From Candidatus Delongbacteria bacterium (lineage in GTDB: Bacteria; Delongbacteria; UBA4055): a DNA stretch of 9,232 nucleotides. Position 1 is the first letter of the stretch, and every line of letters begins with the position of its first letter. The notes below the pieces were generated by a model. The model was not told the origin of the DNA and searched no databases. It was given only the letters and a program-made list of their open reading frames with translations. The stretch is taken from assembly GCA_016938535.1 (NCBI GenBank), contig JAFGUL010000018.1, positions 1 through 9,232 on the forward strand, in the 5' to 3' direction. Positions 1 to 6,666 of the stretch are shown one piece after another. Both the position numbers and the translations under genes were made by a program.

Positions 1-891
1 AATGAATTCGAACATCTTATTTGGAGTTGAATAATAATAACTTTTCCCGGAATTTTTTATAAGGCATAATCCGATATCGGCGCAGACTGTATATTTAATA
101 AGTTCACCGTGAGGAAAGGGACCTGCAAAAAATACCCTGCCCGAAATTCCGCTTTTTTCTGCTGTATCAGCAAGATAATCCTTCTCAGATCCTTCCCCTA
201 TCAGCACAAGAACCGCATTATCCGTTACATCTTTAAATGATCTGATAACCGTATCGAGACCGTTGTTGAAAAGAAATCTGCCCTGATAAAGCACGATCTT
301 CTTTTCTGATCCTATTGAGAGCAGATCACGGAGCTTATTTCTGTCTGAAGGCAACTCCTTTTTTAGAGGCAGATTCGTAAAAACACCGACTTTGTCTATC
401 CTGTAAATGCGTTCCAGTTCTTTTGCTATCGGTTCCGAAACAGTGATGACCCTTTTTGCGCCTGAAATAAATATCCTTTCATAAAATGTCCAGAATTTCT
501 TCATAAAAGGCCTGTTCTCCAACTGTGAATTTCCGTGCCAGAACTCGTGAGCATCATAGACGAAAGGGATTCTTTTAAGTTTTGATGCCATAAAAACCGG
601 AAACAGCGGAAAAATGTCATGACTGTAAAGAATGTCTGCCTTAGTGTTTAACAGCTTAAAAAATAGTTTAAGCCAGAATATCATCATATTAAGACTCAAA
701 GGAAAATTTCTGACCAGTCTCAGTCTTTCATTGGGGATATCATCCCAGCCTGTAAGCGTCTTGTCGGAAAGTCTCATCCCGAGCACCTTAACATCATAGT
801 CGGATCTTTGAAAACTAAGAGCGGTCTTATAACCCCTGTACTCATGGAACAGATCATCATAGACCGCAAATATTATTCTCTTTTGCTTCAA
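1..891 (-). CDS. GT4-family glycosyltransferase, C-terminus cut by window edge
   Basis: This is a GT-B fold, family 4 (group 1) glycosyltransferase, expected to transfer a sugar from a nucleotide-sugar donor to a cell-surface glycan or glycolipid on the cytoplasmic side of the membrane. I translated 297 residues in one open frame. The N-terminal acceptor domain has YDAHEF (residues 112-117) and ITVSEP (149-154), both typical of GT4. The C-terminal nucleotide-binding half has VLIGEGS (229-235) and the signature STPNKMFEF (288-296). The remaining part of the protein, with the rest of the donor site, lies outside the window. No ATG or GTG is available in frame before the conserved start, so I chose the TTG at 889-891, which overlaps the stop of the previous gene (TTGA). 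The ribosome binding site is weak, which suggests coupling to the upstream gene. Acceptor and sugar cannot be told. The family is confident, the exact start is less so. Confidence 0.88.
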   Translation of the reverse strand, partial: MKQKRIIFAVYDDLFHEYRGYKTALSFQRSDYDVKVLGMRLSDKTLTGWDDIPNERLRLVRNFPLSLNMMIFWLKLFFKLLNTKADILYSHDIFPLFPVFMASKLKRIPFVYDAHEFWHGNSQLENRPFMKKFWTFYERIFISGAKRVITVSEPIAKELERIYRIDKVGVFTNLPLKKELPSDRNKLRDLLSIGSEKKIVLYQGRFLFNNGLDTVIRSFKDVTDNAVLVLIGEGSEKDYLADTAEKSGISGRVFFAGPFPHGELIKYTVCADIGLCLIKNSGKSYYYSTPNKMFEFI

Positions 892-1697
892 CTCAGAATA
901 TTCTTGTTTATGCGGTAATATCCTTTAAAGTTCTCCGGCTTAAGCCAGTAATGAACCAGCTGACCGGAAGGTACCGAGATAACCTTTTTCTCATTTGCAG
1001 AAGCGTAAACAAGTTTATAGTCAGACAGAGATACAAAATTTGTAACTATACCTATCATTCCGTCATTAAGCACAAGAAGATCTCCGTTGGAAACTTCATC
1101 AGCCGTGATCTCAGTTACATTGTTCAGAATTATATCTGTGGGAATATAACCTTCAAAGTACATTCCGTTCTCTTTTGCGGCATTTTTCCATATCGAGCAT
1201 ATCAGATGTGAATTGTCTGTTGCTCCGTTCTTATCGGGATCAGCGCCGTTAACAAGTTTCATTCCGGTATATTTCCTTGCCCATTTGTCAACCGAACTGT
1301 AAAATCCTTTAGGATAAACACTGCTGTCATTTCCTCCGGTAATATTCGAAAGAAGCTCTTCCTCATGCTGGGCTATGAATTCATCCTCTTCTATGCCGTA
1401 GAGATCCTGATGTATCCTGTCCCTTTCTTCCTGATCGGCTTTTTCATCTATCACGGGTTCAGTCACTTTTCCGGATTTAATTTCTTTAATACCAACAGGT
1501 TTTTCTTCGATCTCTTTAGCCACGACTTTTCGATCAGGATCTTCACTCCCGGATGTTCCGGTGTCGAAGAAAACGAAATAATAAACGATGCTGAATATTA
1601 CAGCAAGTATTACCAGTGCAGTAAAGACATCGAATACCTTTGCGAAGAAGCCTGTTTGTTTTTTAGCAGACTTTTTTCTTTTTTTTGACTTTGCCAT
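888..1697 (-). CDS. Membrane-anchored protein with a degenerate NlpC/P60-like domain
   Basis: The 269-residue product begins with a very basic stretch (residues 1-14), then one hydrophobic membrane segment (about 23-44), an acidic and charged linker (45-125) and a globular C-terminal domain (about 128-265). This predicts a short cytoplasmic tail with the domain outside the membrane. The domain follows the layout of NlpC/P60 cell-wall peptidases: a GADPDKNG turn, the DNSHLI segment (161-166) where active members read DCSGLV, NGDLLVL (204-210) where they read GDLVFF, GMIGIV (213-218) where they read HVGIY, and VYASA (230-234) where they read IHA. The catalytic Cys, His and third polar residue are thus Asn162, Met214 and Tyr231. 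A nearby Cys167 is not at the usual place. I infer a non-catalytic, perhaps wall-binding or scaffolding, envelope protein. The start has AAGGTG about 8 nt upstream. A distant, unrelated fold cannot be excluded without structure prediction. Confidence 0.72.
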   Translation of the reverse strand: MAKSKKRKKSAKKQTGFFAKVFDVFTALVILAVIFSIVYYFVFFDTGTSGSEDPDRKVVAKEIEEKPVGIKEIKSGKVTEPVIDEKADQEERDRIHQDLYGIEEDEFIAQHEEELLSNITGGNDSSVYPKGFYSSVDKWARKYTGMKLVNGADPDKNGATDNSHLICSIWKNAAKENGMYFEGYIPTDIILNNVTEITADEVSNGDLLVLNDGMIGIVTNFVSLSDYKLVYASANEKKVISVPSGQLVHYWLKPENFKGYYRINKNILS

Positions 1698-1719
1698 TTT
1701 CTTTCACCTTATTTTTTTA

Positions 1720-2292
1720 TTAAATAACGAACATTAAAAGCTGTGCGCAACCTATAAGAAAACCTAGGATCCCGCCGAAGTAGGTAACATAAGCCAGCTG
1801 TGTTTTTGTTACGCTCAGTATGATCTCCTCAAGTCTTTCCAGTGAAAACTCTCTTACTTTCTCCGTAACTGTTTTTTTGACATCAAGCTCAGCTATCACT
1901 CCGGGCAGTTCTCTATCCATCATTTCAATGACCTTTTCTGATATCATTTTTTTTATATCCTGAGTTATAAAAGACGAAAGTATTCCAAACTGATCGTACA
2001 TGTTTTCAAGAGCATCGTCAATTTTCGATCTGACTGATTCTTTCCTGAAAAGATCATGTATTGATTCATTCGTTACGAGATGATCTCCGACTGTTGTGCC
2101 TATCTTTTCAGCCAGTTTCGCATGTTCTTTGGGGATCACTCCCGGAGTGAACGGAAGCCTGAACCCGAATACCCTGACAGGCTTAAACGGTCTGAAAAGC
2201 ATCTTTATAGCAAGATAGTTCGTGAAAAGTCCTATTACCGCACCTATTACCGGCGGAAGAATATACTTGAGCATTTCATAATTCTGTATCAT
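1720..2292 (-). CDS. DUF445 family membrane protein
   Basis: This is a 190-residue member of the DUF445 (YheB-like) family of membrane proteins. No biochemical role is firmly known to me; the Bacillus member is linked to spores. The family signature is plain: an N-terminal membrane segment (about 10-32) running into FTNYLAIKMLFRP, then LPFTPGVIPKEHAKLAEKIG (about 46-65), a helical, charged middle region, and a C-terminal membrane segment rich in Gly (YFGGILGFLIGCAQ, about 171-184). The two end segments suggest a hairpin with the middle part on one face of the membrane. It is a short form; YheB-type members are roughly twice as long. The ATG directly abuts the TAA of the methyltransferase gene, with GGGG about 8 nt upstream, and 22 nt separate its stop from the next gene. 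The family is sure and the function unknown. Confidence 0.9.
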   Translation of the reverse strand: MIQNYEMLKYILPPVIGAVIGLFTNYLAIKMLFRPFKPVRVFGFRLPFTPGVIPKEHAKLAEKIGTTVGDHLVTNESIHDLFRKESVRSKIDDALENMYDQFGILSSFITQDIKKMISEKVIEMMDRELPGVIAELDVKKTVTEKVREFSLERLEEIILSVTKTQLAYVTYFGGILGFLIGCAQLLMFVI

Positions 2293-3030
2293 TTATATTT
2301 CCCCGTTTTTTTGCGCTACGATCTGATACCTGTCAAGCTTCTTGTTCCTGGTCTGCTTTCTGCTTAAAAAAGGCAGTAGTTTAACTGTCCTGAAACCGTT
2401 TTGTTTTAAAAGCTCTTTTATTTCAGTGGGTGAATAACCTCTTTCATAATGAGTTTCGTCAAAGGTTACGAACCTTCCGTCGTCTTCTCTGATAAAGAAC
2501 TTCATTCTGCATTCAAGTATCAGCGTATCCATGTCAAATTCCGAATCGTATGAAATAAAAAAATCCTCAGTTTCTTCTATCTTGACCCCTTCCCACTCAT
2601 TTATAAGACCGTATATCGAGTTGAAATCGAGAAGAAAAAGCCCTTTGTCGTTAAGTGATCTGTTTACACAGCCGAAAAAGTTTGAAAGTTCTTTCGGTTT
2701 GGTTAGATAATTGACTGTATCGAAAACAGAGATCGCATTATCAAATTTCCTGCCTGTTTTAAATTTCTTCATATTTCCGGTTATAAAATTCCCGTTCGGT
2801 ATTTTATTCTTTGAGATATCTATCATCTCAGGGCTGAGATCAATTCCCGAGACACTGTATCCGAGCTGGGAAAAATAGAGCAGTTCCTCTGAAGTACCGC
2901 ATCCGAGATCAAGAATGTCGGTTCTTTTTCCGCCCGATGAAACGATCAGGTCATCAAGACAGTCAACAAGCTCTCTGTAGTCAAAAGGGCTCATGATGAG
3001 GTCATAGTATTTGGCGATTTTATCGAACAT
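2293..3030 (-). CDS. Class I SAM-dependent methyltransferase
   Basis: This 245-residue protein is a Rossmann-fold S-adenosylmethionine methyltransferase. Motif I is ILDLGCGTSEE (residues 39-49). The acidic residue at the end of strand 2 is Asp64 in GIDLSPEMI (62-70). Motif IV is the region AISVFDTVNYL (99-109), followed by a strand with LFLLDFNS. The C-terminal half carries the extra beta-sheet common in the small-molecule and YodH/UbiE-like group, and a basic tail. The substrate cannot be read from the sequence. The gene overlaps the stop of the upstream inositol monophosphatase gene by one base (TAATG), and the DUF445 gene begins directly after its stop, so all three are probably co-translated. 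N-terminal FDKIAKYYDLIM is the usual opening helix of this family, which supports the start. Confidence 0.88.
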   Translation of the reverse strand: MFDKIAKYYDLIMSPFDYRELVDCLDDLIVSSGGKRTDILDLGCGTSEELLYFSQLGYSVSGIDLSPEMIDISKNKIPNGNFITGNMKKFKTGRKFDNAISVFDTVNYLTKPKELSNFFGCVNRSLNDKGLFLLDFNSIYGLINEWEGVKIEETEDFFISYDSEFDMDTLILECRMKFFIREDDGRFVTFDETHYERGYSPTEIKELLKQNGFRTVKLLPFLSRKQTRNKKLDRYQIVAQKNGEI

Positions 3031-3821
3031 TAATTTTCATCCTTCATAACTTTATTCACTGTTTCGAACAGCTGATCTAATATGCCCTTGCCGGATGCAA
3101 TTATACAGCCGTTATTCAAAAAATCATTATTACCCGAAAAATCCCTGACCTTTCCGCCTGCTTCCTCAACTAAAAGAATTCCGGCGGCAACATCCCATGG
3201 GGAAAGCCAGCCTTCAAAAAATCCGTCGAATCTCCCGCATGCAGTATAAGCCAGATCAAGGGCGGCACTTCCCATTCTTCTTATGCCAGAAGACTTTTTT
3301 AGAACTTCAGAAAGAACTTTAAAATATTCAGGGATCTTTTCATGCCTTCTGAAAGGCATTCCCGTAGCTATCAGCGACTGCTTCATATCACTTGTGCCTG
3401 AGACCGAGATACTCTTTCCGTTAAGATAAGCCCCGTGACCTTTAACAGCATGAAACAGTTCATCTTTGTATGGATCGTAGATCACTCCCGTCTGAACTGC
3501 CCCGTTTGTATAAAAGGCGATCGAAACTGCGCTGTGTGAAAGACCGTGAATAAAATTAGTAGTTCCGTCCAGAGGGTCTATTATCCAGAGATCGTCTGTA
3601 TCTTTAAAACTCCCGCCGTCCTCTTCAGCAAGAAAATTGTGGGTAGGAAAACTTCCTGATATAATTTCTTTTATGGTATTCTGACACTCGATATCGATAT
3701 CTGTTACAAAATCCGACGGTGATTTCATACTCACAGAATATTCTCCGCCTTCAAGCATTATCCGGCCTGCTGACCTTGCAGCTTTAACTGATATGTTTGT
3801 CAGACTCTGAATTTCTACCAT
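3030..3821 (-). CDS. suhB: Inositol-1-monophosphatase family protein (SuhB-like)
   Basis: This 263-residue protein belongs to the Mg2+-dependent, Li+-sensitive inositol monophosphatase family, which hydrolyses myo-inositol 1-phosphate and related sugar phosphates in the cytoplasm. The metal-binding residues are present: Glu66/Glu67 in AEEDG, Asp82 and Asp85 in IDPLDGTTNF (81-90), and Asp210 in WDVAAG (209-214). The segment RRMGSAALDLAY (181-192) is also typical of SuhB proteins. The length is normal for the family. The ATG lies inside the end of the TPR gene, overlapping it by 7 nt (ATGGTAG), with a GA-rich ribosome binding site within that gene. SuhB in Escherichia coli also works in rRNA transcription antitermination; whether this one does cannot be said. 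The true substrate could be another phosphate such as a sugar or nucleotide phosphate (CysQ-like), but the motifs favour inositol monophosphatase. Confidence 0.92.
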   Translation of the reverse strand: MVEIQSLTNISVKAARSAGRIMLEGGEYSVSMKSPSDFVTDIDIECQNTIKEIISGSFPTHNFLAEEDGGSFKDTDDLWIIDPLDGTTNFIHGLSHSAVSIAFYTNGAVQTGVIYDPYKDELFHAVKGHGAYLNGKSISVSGTSDMKQSLIATGMPFRRHEKIPEYFKVLSEVLKKSSGIRRMGSAALDLAYTACGRFDGFFEGWLSPWDVAAGILLVEEAGGKVRDFSGNNDFLNNGCIIASGKGILDQLFETVNKVMKDEN

Positions 3822-4516
3822 TTGATCTTCTTCTCTCTGAGGTAATTCTGCGCTCCTTTATGGCCGAGTTTAGCGGATCTCTTCGTATATACCAGATTCT
3901 GAGCTCTGTTCTTCTGTGATTCATAAGCAATGCCGAGATTATACATCGCATCAGCATGGTTCCGGTCAAGCTCAATCGCCTTATGAAAATTTTCTATAGC
4001 GACCATATTTAAACCTTTTGAATATAGTGAAGTGCCCAGATTATTATAGTAATCAGCTTTGTTGGGATTCAGACCGATCGCTGTTTTGTAACACGATATA
4101 GCCTCATCATAATCTCCTATCAGATGGTATATGTAACCGAGGTTGTTATATGCCTCCTCATATTTGGGGTTTATATCAATAGCCTTAATGTAACTTTCTA
4201 TCGAATGAGTATAATATCCCTTTTTTCTGTAGGCCAGAGCTCTGTTGTGATAAGCCTCTGCATAATCGTATTTAAGCATTATCGCCTGATTGTAGTAGAT
4301 TATACCCTGATCGTAATCCCCGAGCTTGACACAGCAGATTCCCATGTTGTAATAACCTTCTGCGAATCTCGGATTCTTCTCGACTGATTTTTCGAAAAGC
4401 TCCAGAGCCTGTTTTATCATACCTCTCTGATAAGCTTCGATGCCTTCCGCAAAATAATTCTGGGCCCTCACAACTGACATTAATAAAAGCAGGAATACAA
4501 CTATTTTCAGTTTCAT
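3815..4516 (-). CDS. Secreted TPR-repeat protein
   Basis: The 233-residue product starts with a classical signal peptide: two lysines, a hydrophobic core (about 5-16) and a cleavage site after VRA (residue 18), giving mature protein beginning QNYF. There is no lipobox Cys. The rest is about six tetratricopeptide repeats of 34 residues, at 51-84, 85-118, 119-152 and 153-186, with a partial first repeat at about 20-50 and a last one from 187 that drifts into a Sel1-like form (SAKLGHKGAQNYL). TPRs bind other proteins, so an extracytoplasmic scaffold or assembly role is likely, but no partner is visible. The gene overlaps the aminotransferase gene by 4 nt (ATGA) and has a strong GGGAGG site 4 nt before its ATG. 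The C-terminal KKIKW is short and basic. Confidence 0.9.
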   Translation of the reverse strand: MKLKIVVFLLLLMSVVRAQNYFAEGIEAYQRGMIKQALELFEKSVEKNPRFAEGYYNMGICCVKLGDYDQGIIYYNQAIMLKYDYAEAYHNRALAYRKKGYYTHSIESYIKAIDINPKYEEAYNNLGYIYHLIGDYDEAISCYKTAIGLNPNKADYYNNLGTSLYSKGLNMVAIENFHKAIELDRNHADAMYNLGIAYESQKNRAQNLVYTKRSAKLGHKGAQNYLREKKIKW

Positions 4517-6216
4517 TTTTCCTCCCTGACTGTTTCAAAACAGTGATAAAAATATTTAATATTCTCGATATTTTTTTCGTATTTAACAAAATCTTCGTTA
4601 TCGGGCGTCTTAAGACCTGAAGCTATCTTTAGAGCTTCAGCGAAATATTTGGGTCTGAGTTTTTCAATATTATCGTTTTTACCTATACAGCCGATATCAA
4701 AATCTGAAAATAGATCGAACTCAATACTTTTCTCCTCAAATTCTTTATGTTTCCACTCGGCAGAATGGGGATCGAATCTGTATAGGTCTAAAAATCTTTC
4801 TCCATATTGGGCTATAAATTCGATTGCACGGATTATGAATCTGATGTCATCCTCTGTAAAAACATAATGAAGATTAACTCTCACCCATCCGGGTTTTATT
4901 CCCGACATTCCCTCATTTACGATCAGATTACGGTATTTTTGAGAAGTGTCATTATCAATATGAAGCAGTCTGTGACCGTACGGTCCCGCGCATGAACATC
5001 CTGCTCTTGACTGAATCCCGAAAAGATCGCTCAGAAGCCTGGTGACAAGTCTGGGATGGAGAAATCTGTCCTTATGCCTGATATTGAATGAAATAATAGG
5101 AATTCTCTTTTCAGGATCAGGATCACCGATTATCACGATCTTCTCATGACCGGTAAAATGGTCAAAGAACAATTTTTTGTTCCGATCTTCCGCGAATTCA
5201 ATGGCTTTTATACCGATCTTACTTTTTACCTCCATGGCAAAAGCTGTCTTGATCGTCTGCAGAATTGGAGGTGTCCCGGCTTTCTCTCTAGTTTCGATAT
5301 CATTCGTATAGTCCTGGTCCGTAAATCCTACATATTCAACAGTTCCCCCGCCTGAAGTTGTGGGCGGAAGATCTTTCCTGTAAAGTTCTTGTCTGAAAAT
5401 AAGGATCCCGCTGCTTCCGGGTCCACCGAGAAATTTATGGGGTGAGAAAAATATTGCGTCAAAATAGTTCTTACTGTCTTTAAAAATATCTATATCAACA
5501 TAAGGTGCTGTGGCCGCAAAATCGAAAAATATATACGAGTCGTATTTGTGTGCAACAGCCGCGAGCTTATAAATGTCGGTCAGTAATCCTGTTATGTTCG
5601 ATCCTGCCGAGAATGAGCAGTATTTCACCCTGTCTCTGTATTTCTTTTTCTTCAGTTCTCTTTCAAGCATTTCTGTATCTATACCCCCGGACTGATCGAG
5701 ACCGATAACCACTATTTCGGCAAAAGCCTCACGCCACATCAGTTCATTCGTATGGTGTTCATATGGTCCTATAAATACAACAGGTCTGTCTATGTTGATC
5801 TTATCAATTACTGTACAGTCTCTGCAGTTCAAACCTTTTATCGAAGAGAATATTCTGTCCCTGGTATGCGGCGGAATATATATTCCCAATATCTCCTGAA
5901 GCCTTTTTAACGCACCTGTTGAACCGGACCCGACCGATATTATTTTATATTCGTCCGTTGCGCCGGTCAGATGTTTTATTCTTTTTTCCGCACCGTGCAA
6001 AAGATCAGTGAGGCATCTGCCTGAATAATCGTCAGTTGTATGCGTATTAGCGTAAGATTTCTCTATTTCTATCAGCTTGTCCTCGATAAATCTCAGATTT
6101 CTTCCCGATGCAGTATAATCCGCATAAAAAAGGTTTCTTTTACCGAACGGAGTGTCATAAACTGAACAATCGCCTATTATTTCGCTTCTTACAAAGTCAA
6201 TATCCATTTTTTTCAT
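4513..6216 (-). CDS. Class V aminotransferase / cysteine desulfurase-like enzyme, long form
   Basis: This 567-residue protein is a fold-type I, PLP-dependent enzyme of aminotransferase class V. The Schiff-base lysine is Lys261 in FFSPHKFLGG (256-265). The cofactor-binding Asp232 is in FFDFAA (230-235), a His pair in EHHTN (153-157) sits where the ring-stacking His is expected, and GSGSTGA (96-102) binds the phosphate. An AGCSCAGPYGH segment (405-415) stands where cysteine desulfurases of the SufS type carry their catalytic Cys, with Cys409-Ala410 matching the usual CA. The N-terminal YADYTASGRN and NTHT elements are as in an uncharacterised long subgroup I recall. It is about 160 residues longer than SufS, the excess lying mainly after residue 470. 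No SufU, IscU or other Fe-S gene is in view, so desulfurase activity is possible but not shown; selenocysteine lyase or another PLP reaction is an alternative. It is the first gene of the downstream unit. Met4 is an alternative start. Confidence 0.85.
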   Translation of the reverse strand: MKKMDIDFVRSEIIGDCSVYDTPFGKRNLFYADYTASGRNLRFIEDKLIEIEKSYANTHTTDDYSGRCLTDLLHGAEKRIKHLTGATDEYKIISVGSGSTGALKRLQEILGIYIPPHTRDRIFSSIKGLNCRDCTVIDKINIDRPVVFIGPYEHHTNELMWREAFAEIVVIGLDQSGGIDTEMLERELKKKKYRDRVKYCSFSAGSNITGLLTDIYKLAAVAHKYDSYIFFDFAATAPYVDIDIFKDSKNYFDAIFFSPHKFLGGPGSSGILIFRQELYRKDLPPTTSGGGTVEYVGFTDQDYTNDIETREKAGTPPILQTIKTAFAMEVKSKIGIKAIEFAEDRNKKLFFDHFTGHEKIVIIGDPDPEKRIPIISFNIRHKDRFLHPRLVTRLLSDLFGIQSRAGCSCAGPYGHRLLHIDNDTSQKYRNLIVNEGMSGIKPGWVRVNLHYVFTEDDIRFIIRAIEFIAQYGERFLDLYRFDPHSAEWKHKEFEEKSIEFDLFSDFDIGCIGKNDNIEKLRPKYFAEALKIASGLKTPDNEDFVKYEKNIENIKYFYHCFETVREEK

Positions 6217-6247
6217 AAAGAATTTCCGCTTATATTCTAAAGCTCTA

Positions 6248-6256
6248 AATATAACA
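6248..6256 (-). promoter_or_regulatory. Possible extended -10 promoter for the aminotransferase operon
   Basis: Read on the minus strand, TGTTATATT gives a TG-N-TATATT extended -10 element, matching TATAAT at five of six bases. It would start transcription near 6241, giving a leader of about 25 nt before the ATG at 6216. No good -35 box lies at normal distance, which is tolerable for extended -10 promoters. A second candidate, CGGACA at 6301-6296 with a 17-nt spacer and TATAGA at 6278-6273, matches four of six bases in each box. The region is very AT-rich, so chance matches are likely. Confidence 0.3.
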
Positions 6257-6281
6257 AACCTCAGCGTAAAATTCTATATAA

Positions 6282-6310
6282 AATTAAAAAATATTTGTCC
6301 GCTAAGAACA
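6282..6310 (-). terminator. Weak intrinsic terminator-like hairpin after the 88-residue gene
   Basis: On the minus strand, TGTTC (6310-6306) can pair with GGACA (6300-6296) around a TTAGC loop, with one G-U pair, and two further A-T pairs form beyond one mismatch. A U-rich run follows (AATATTTTTTAATTTT). It lies 10 nt after the stop of the small gene. The stem is short and low in GC, so termination would be partial at best. It overlaps one of the two promoter candidates for the next unit. Confidence 0.35.
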
Positions 6311-6319
6311 GATCAGTTT

Positions 6320-6586
6320 TCAGGCAAGAGCTTCAATTTCTTCAACTCTGTAGTCCAGAAAATCATCGGAGGAAAAATAATATCTGTAAGATGAAATTCT
6401 TTCTGATGAATTTCCCCTGGGGTCTCCGTTCTCATATAAATGTTTTCTGCAGATATTCAGGATCTCCTTTTCCTGCTCGATCGGCGGTTTTCTAACAAAT
6501 CCGCCGGGCAGTACAATCATCTGACCGGAGATACTGCGGTTGCTAATCACCTTAATGTACGCATTTCTTTCTGCTGTTCTGTTCAT
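6320..6586 (-). CDS. Small hypothetical protein, 88 residues
   Basis: I do not recognise this protein. It is soluble-looking, with no signal peptide or membrane segment. The first third has alternating hydrophobic residues (YIKVISNRSISGQMIVLPGG, about 10-29) that could form a beta hairpin, the middle is basic and helical (EQEKEILNICRKHLYENG, about 37-54), and the end is acidic (DDFLDYRVEEIEALA). The single Cys is at about 46. I call it real because it has an excellent ribosome binding site (GGGAGG, 6 nt before the ATG), its frame is open throughout, and it fills the only space between two tight operons without overlapping either. It has short gaps on both sides (80 and 103 nt), so it may be transcribed by itself. 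A regulator or a toxin-antitoxin partner is conceivable, but no motif supports either. Confidence 0.65.
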   Translation of the reverse strand: MNRTAERNAYIKVISNRSISGQMIVLPGGFVRKPPIEQEKEILNICRKHLYENGDPRGNSSERISSYRYYFSSDDFLDYRVEEIEALA

Positions 6587-6592
6587 GGTTTG

Positions 6593-6598
6593 CCTCCC
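6593..6598 (-). promoter_or_regulatory. Strong ribosome binding site of the 88-residue gene
   Basis: GGGAGG on the minus strand lies 6 nt before the ATG at 6586. It is the main evidence that this unrecognised short frame is translated. Confidence 0.7.
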
Positions 6599-6624
6599 TT
6601 TTTATTACTTATGGAAGCAATATA

Positions 6625-6653
6625 CTAATAGAGGTATGCCAAATAGTGTCATA
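6625..6653 (-). promoter_or_regulatory. Weak promoter-like elements with an imperfect inverted repeat
   Basis: In the 80-nt gap before the small gene, TATGCCA (6635-6641) and TGTCATA (6647-6653) form an inverted repeat with one mismatch in seven and a 5-bp centre, of the size of a dimeric regulator site. On the minus strand its outer arm contains ATGACA (6652-6647), five of six bases of a -35 box, 16 nt before TATTAG (6630-6625), four of six bases of a -10 box. TATATT at 6624-6619 is another possible -10 box but has no -35 partner. If real, a protein on the repeat would cover the promoter. Each element could be chance. Confidence 0.25.
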
Positions 6654-6666
6654 GCAAGAAAAAAAA

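Noticed and set aside
951..1688. Plus-strand open frames (86 and 107 codons) opposite the NlpC/P60-like gene
   Set aside because: They are rich in Cys, Phe and Tyr as expected from antisense reading of a Lys/Glu-rich gene, with no family resemblance.
3784..3975. 63-codon minus-strand frame within the TPR gene
   Set aside because: It is an alternative frame of the TPR and phosphatase genes with a low-complexity, Arg-rich translation.
3918..4366. Periodic similarity of about 102 bp suggesting a DNA repeat array
   Set aside because: The period equals the 34-residue TPR unit; the bases differ enough between units that this is protein-level repetition, not a CRISPR or tandem DNA repeat.
4272..4589. 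105-codon minus-strand frame across the aminotransferase/TPR junction
   Set aside because: It overlaps both confident genes in another frame and resembles no family.
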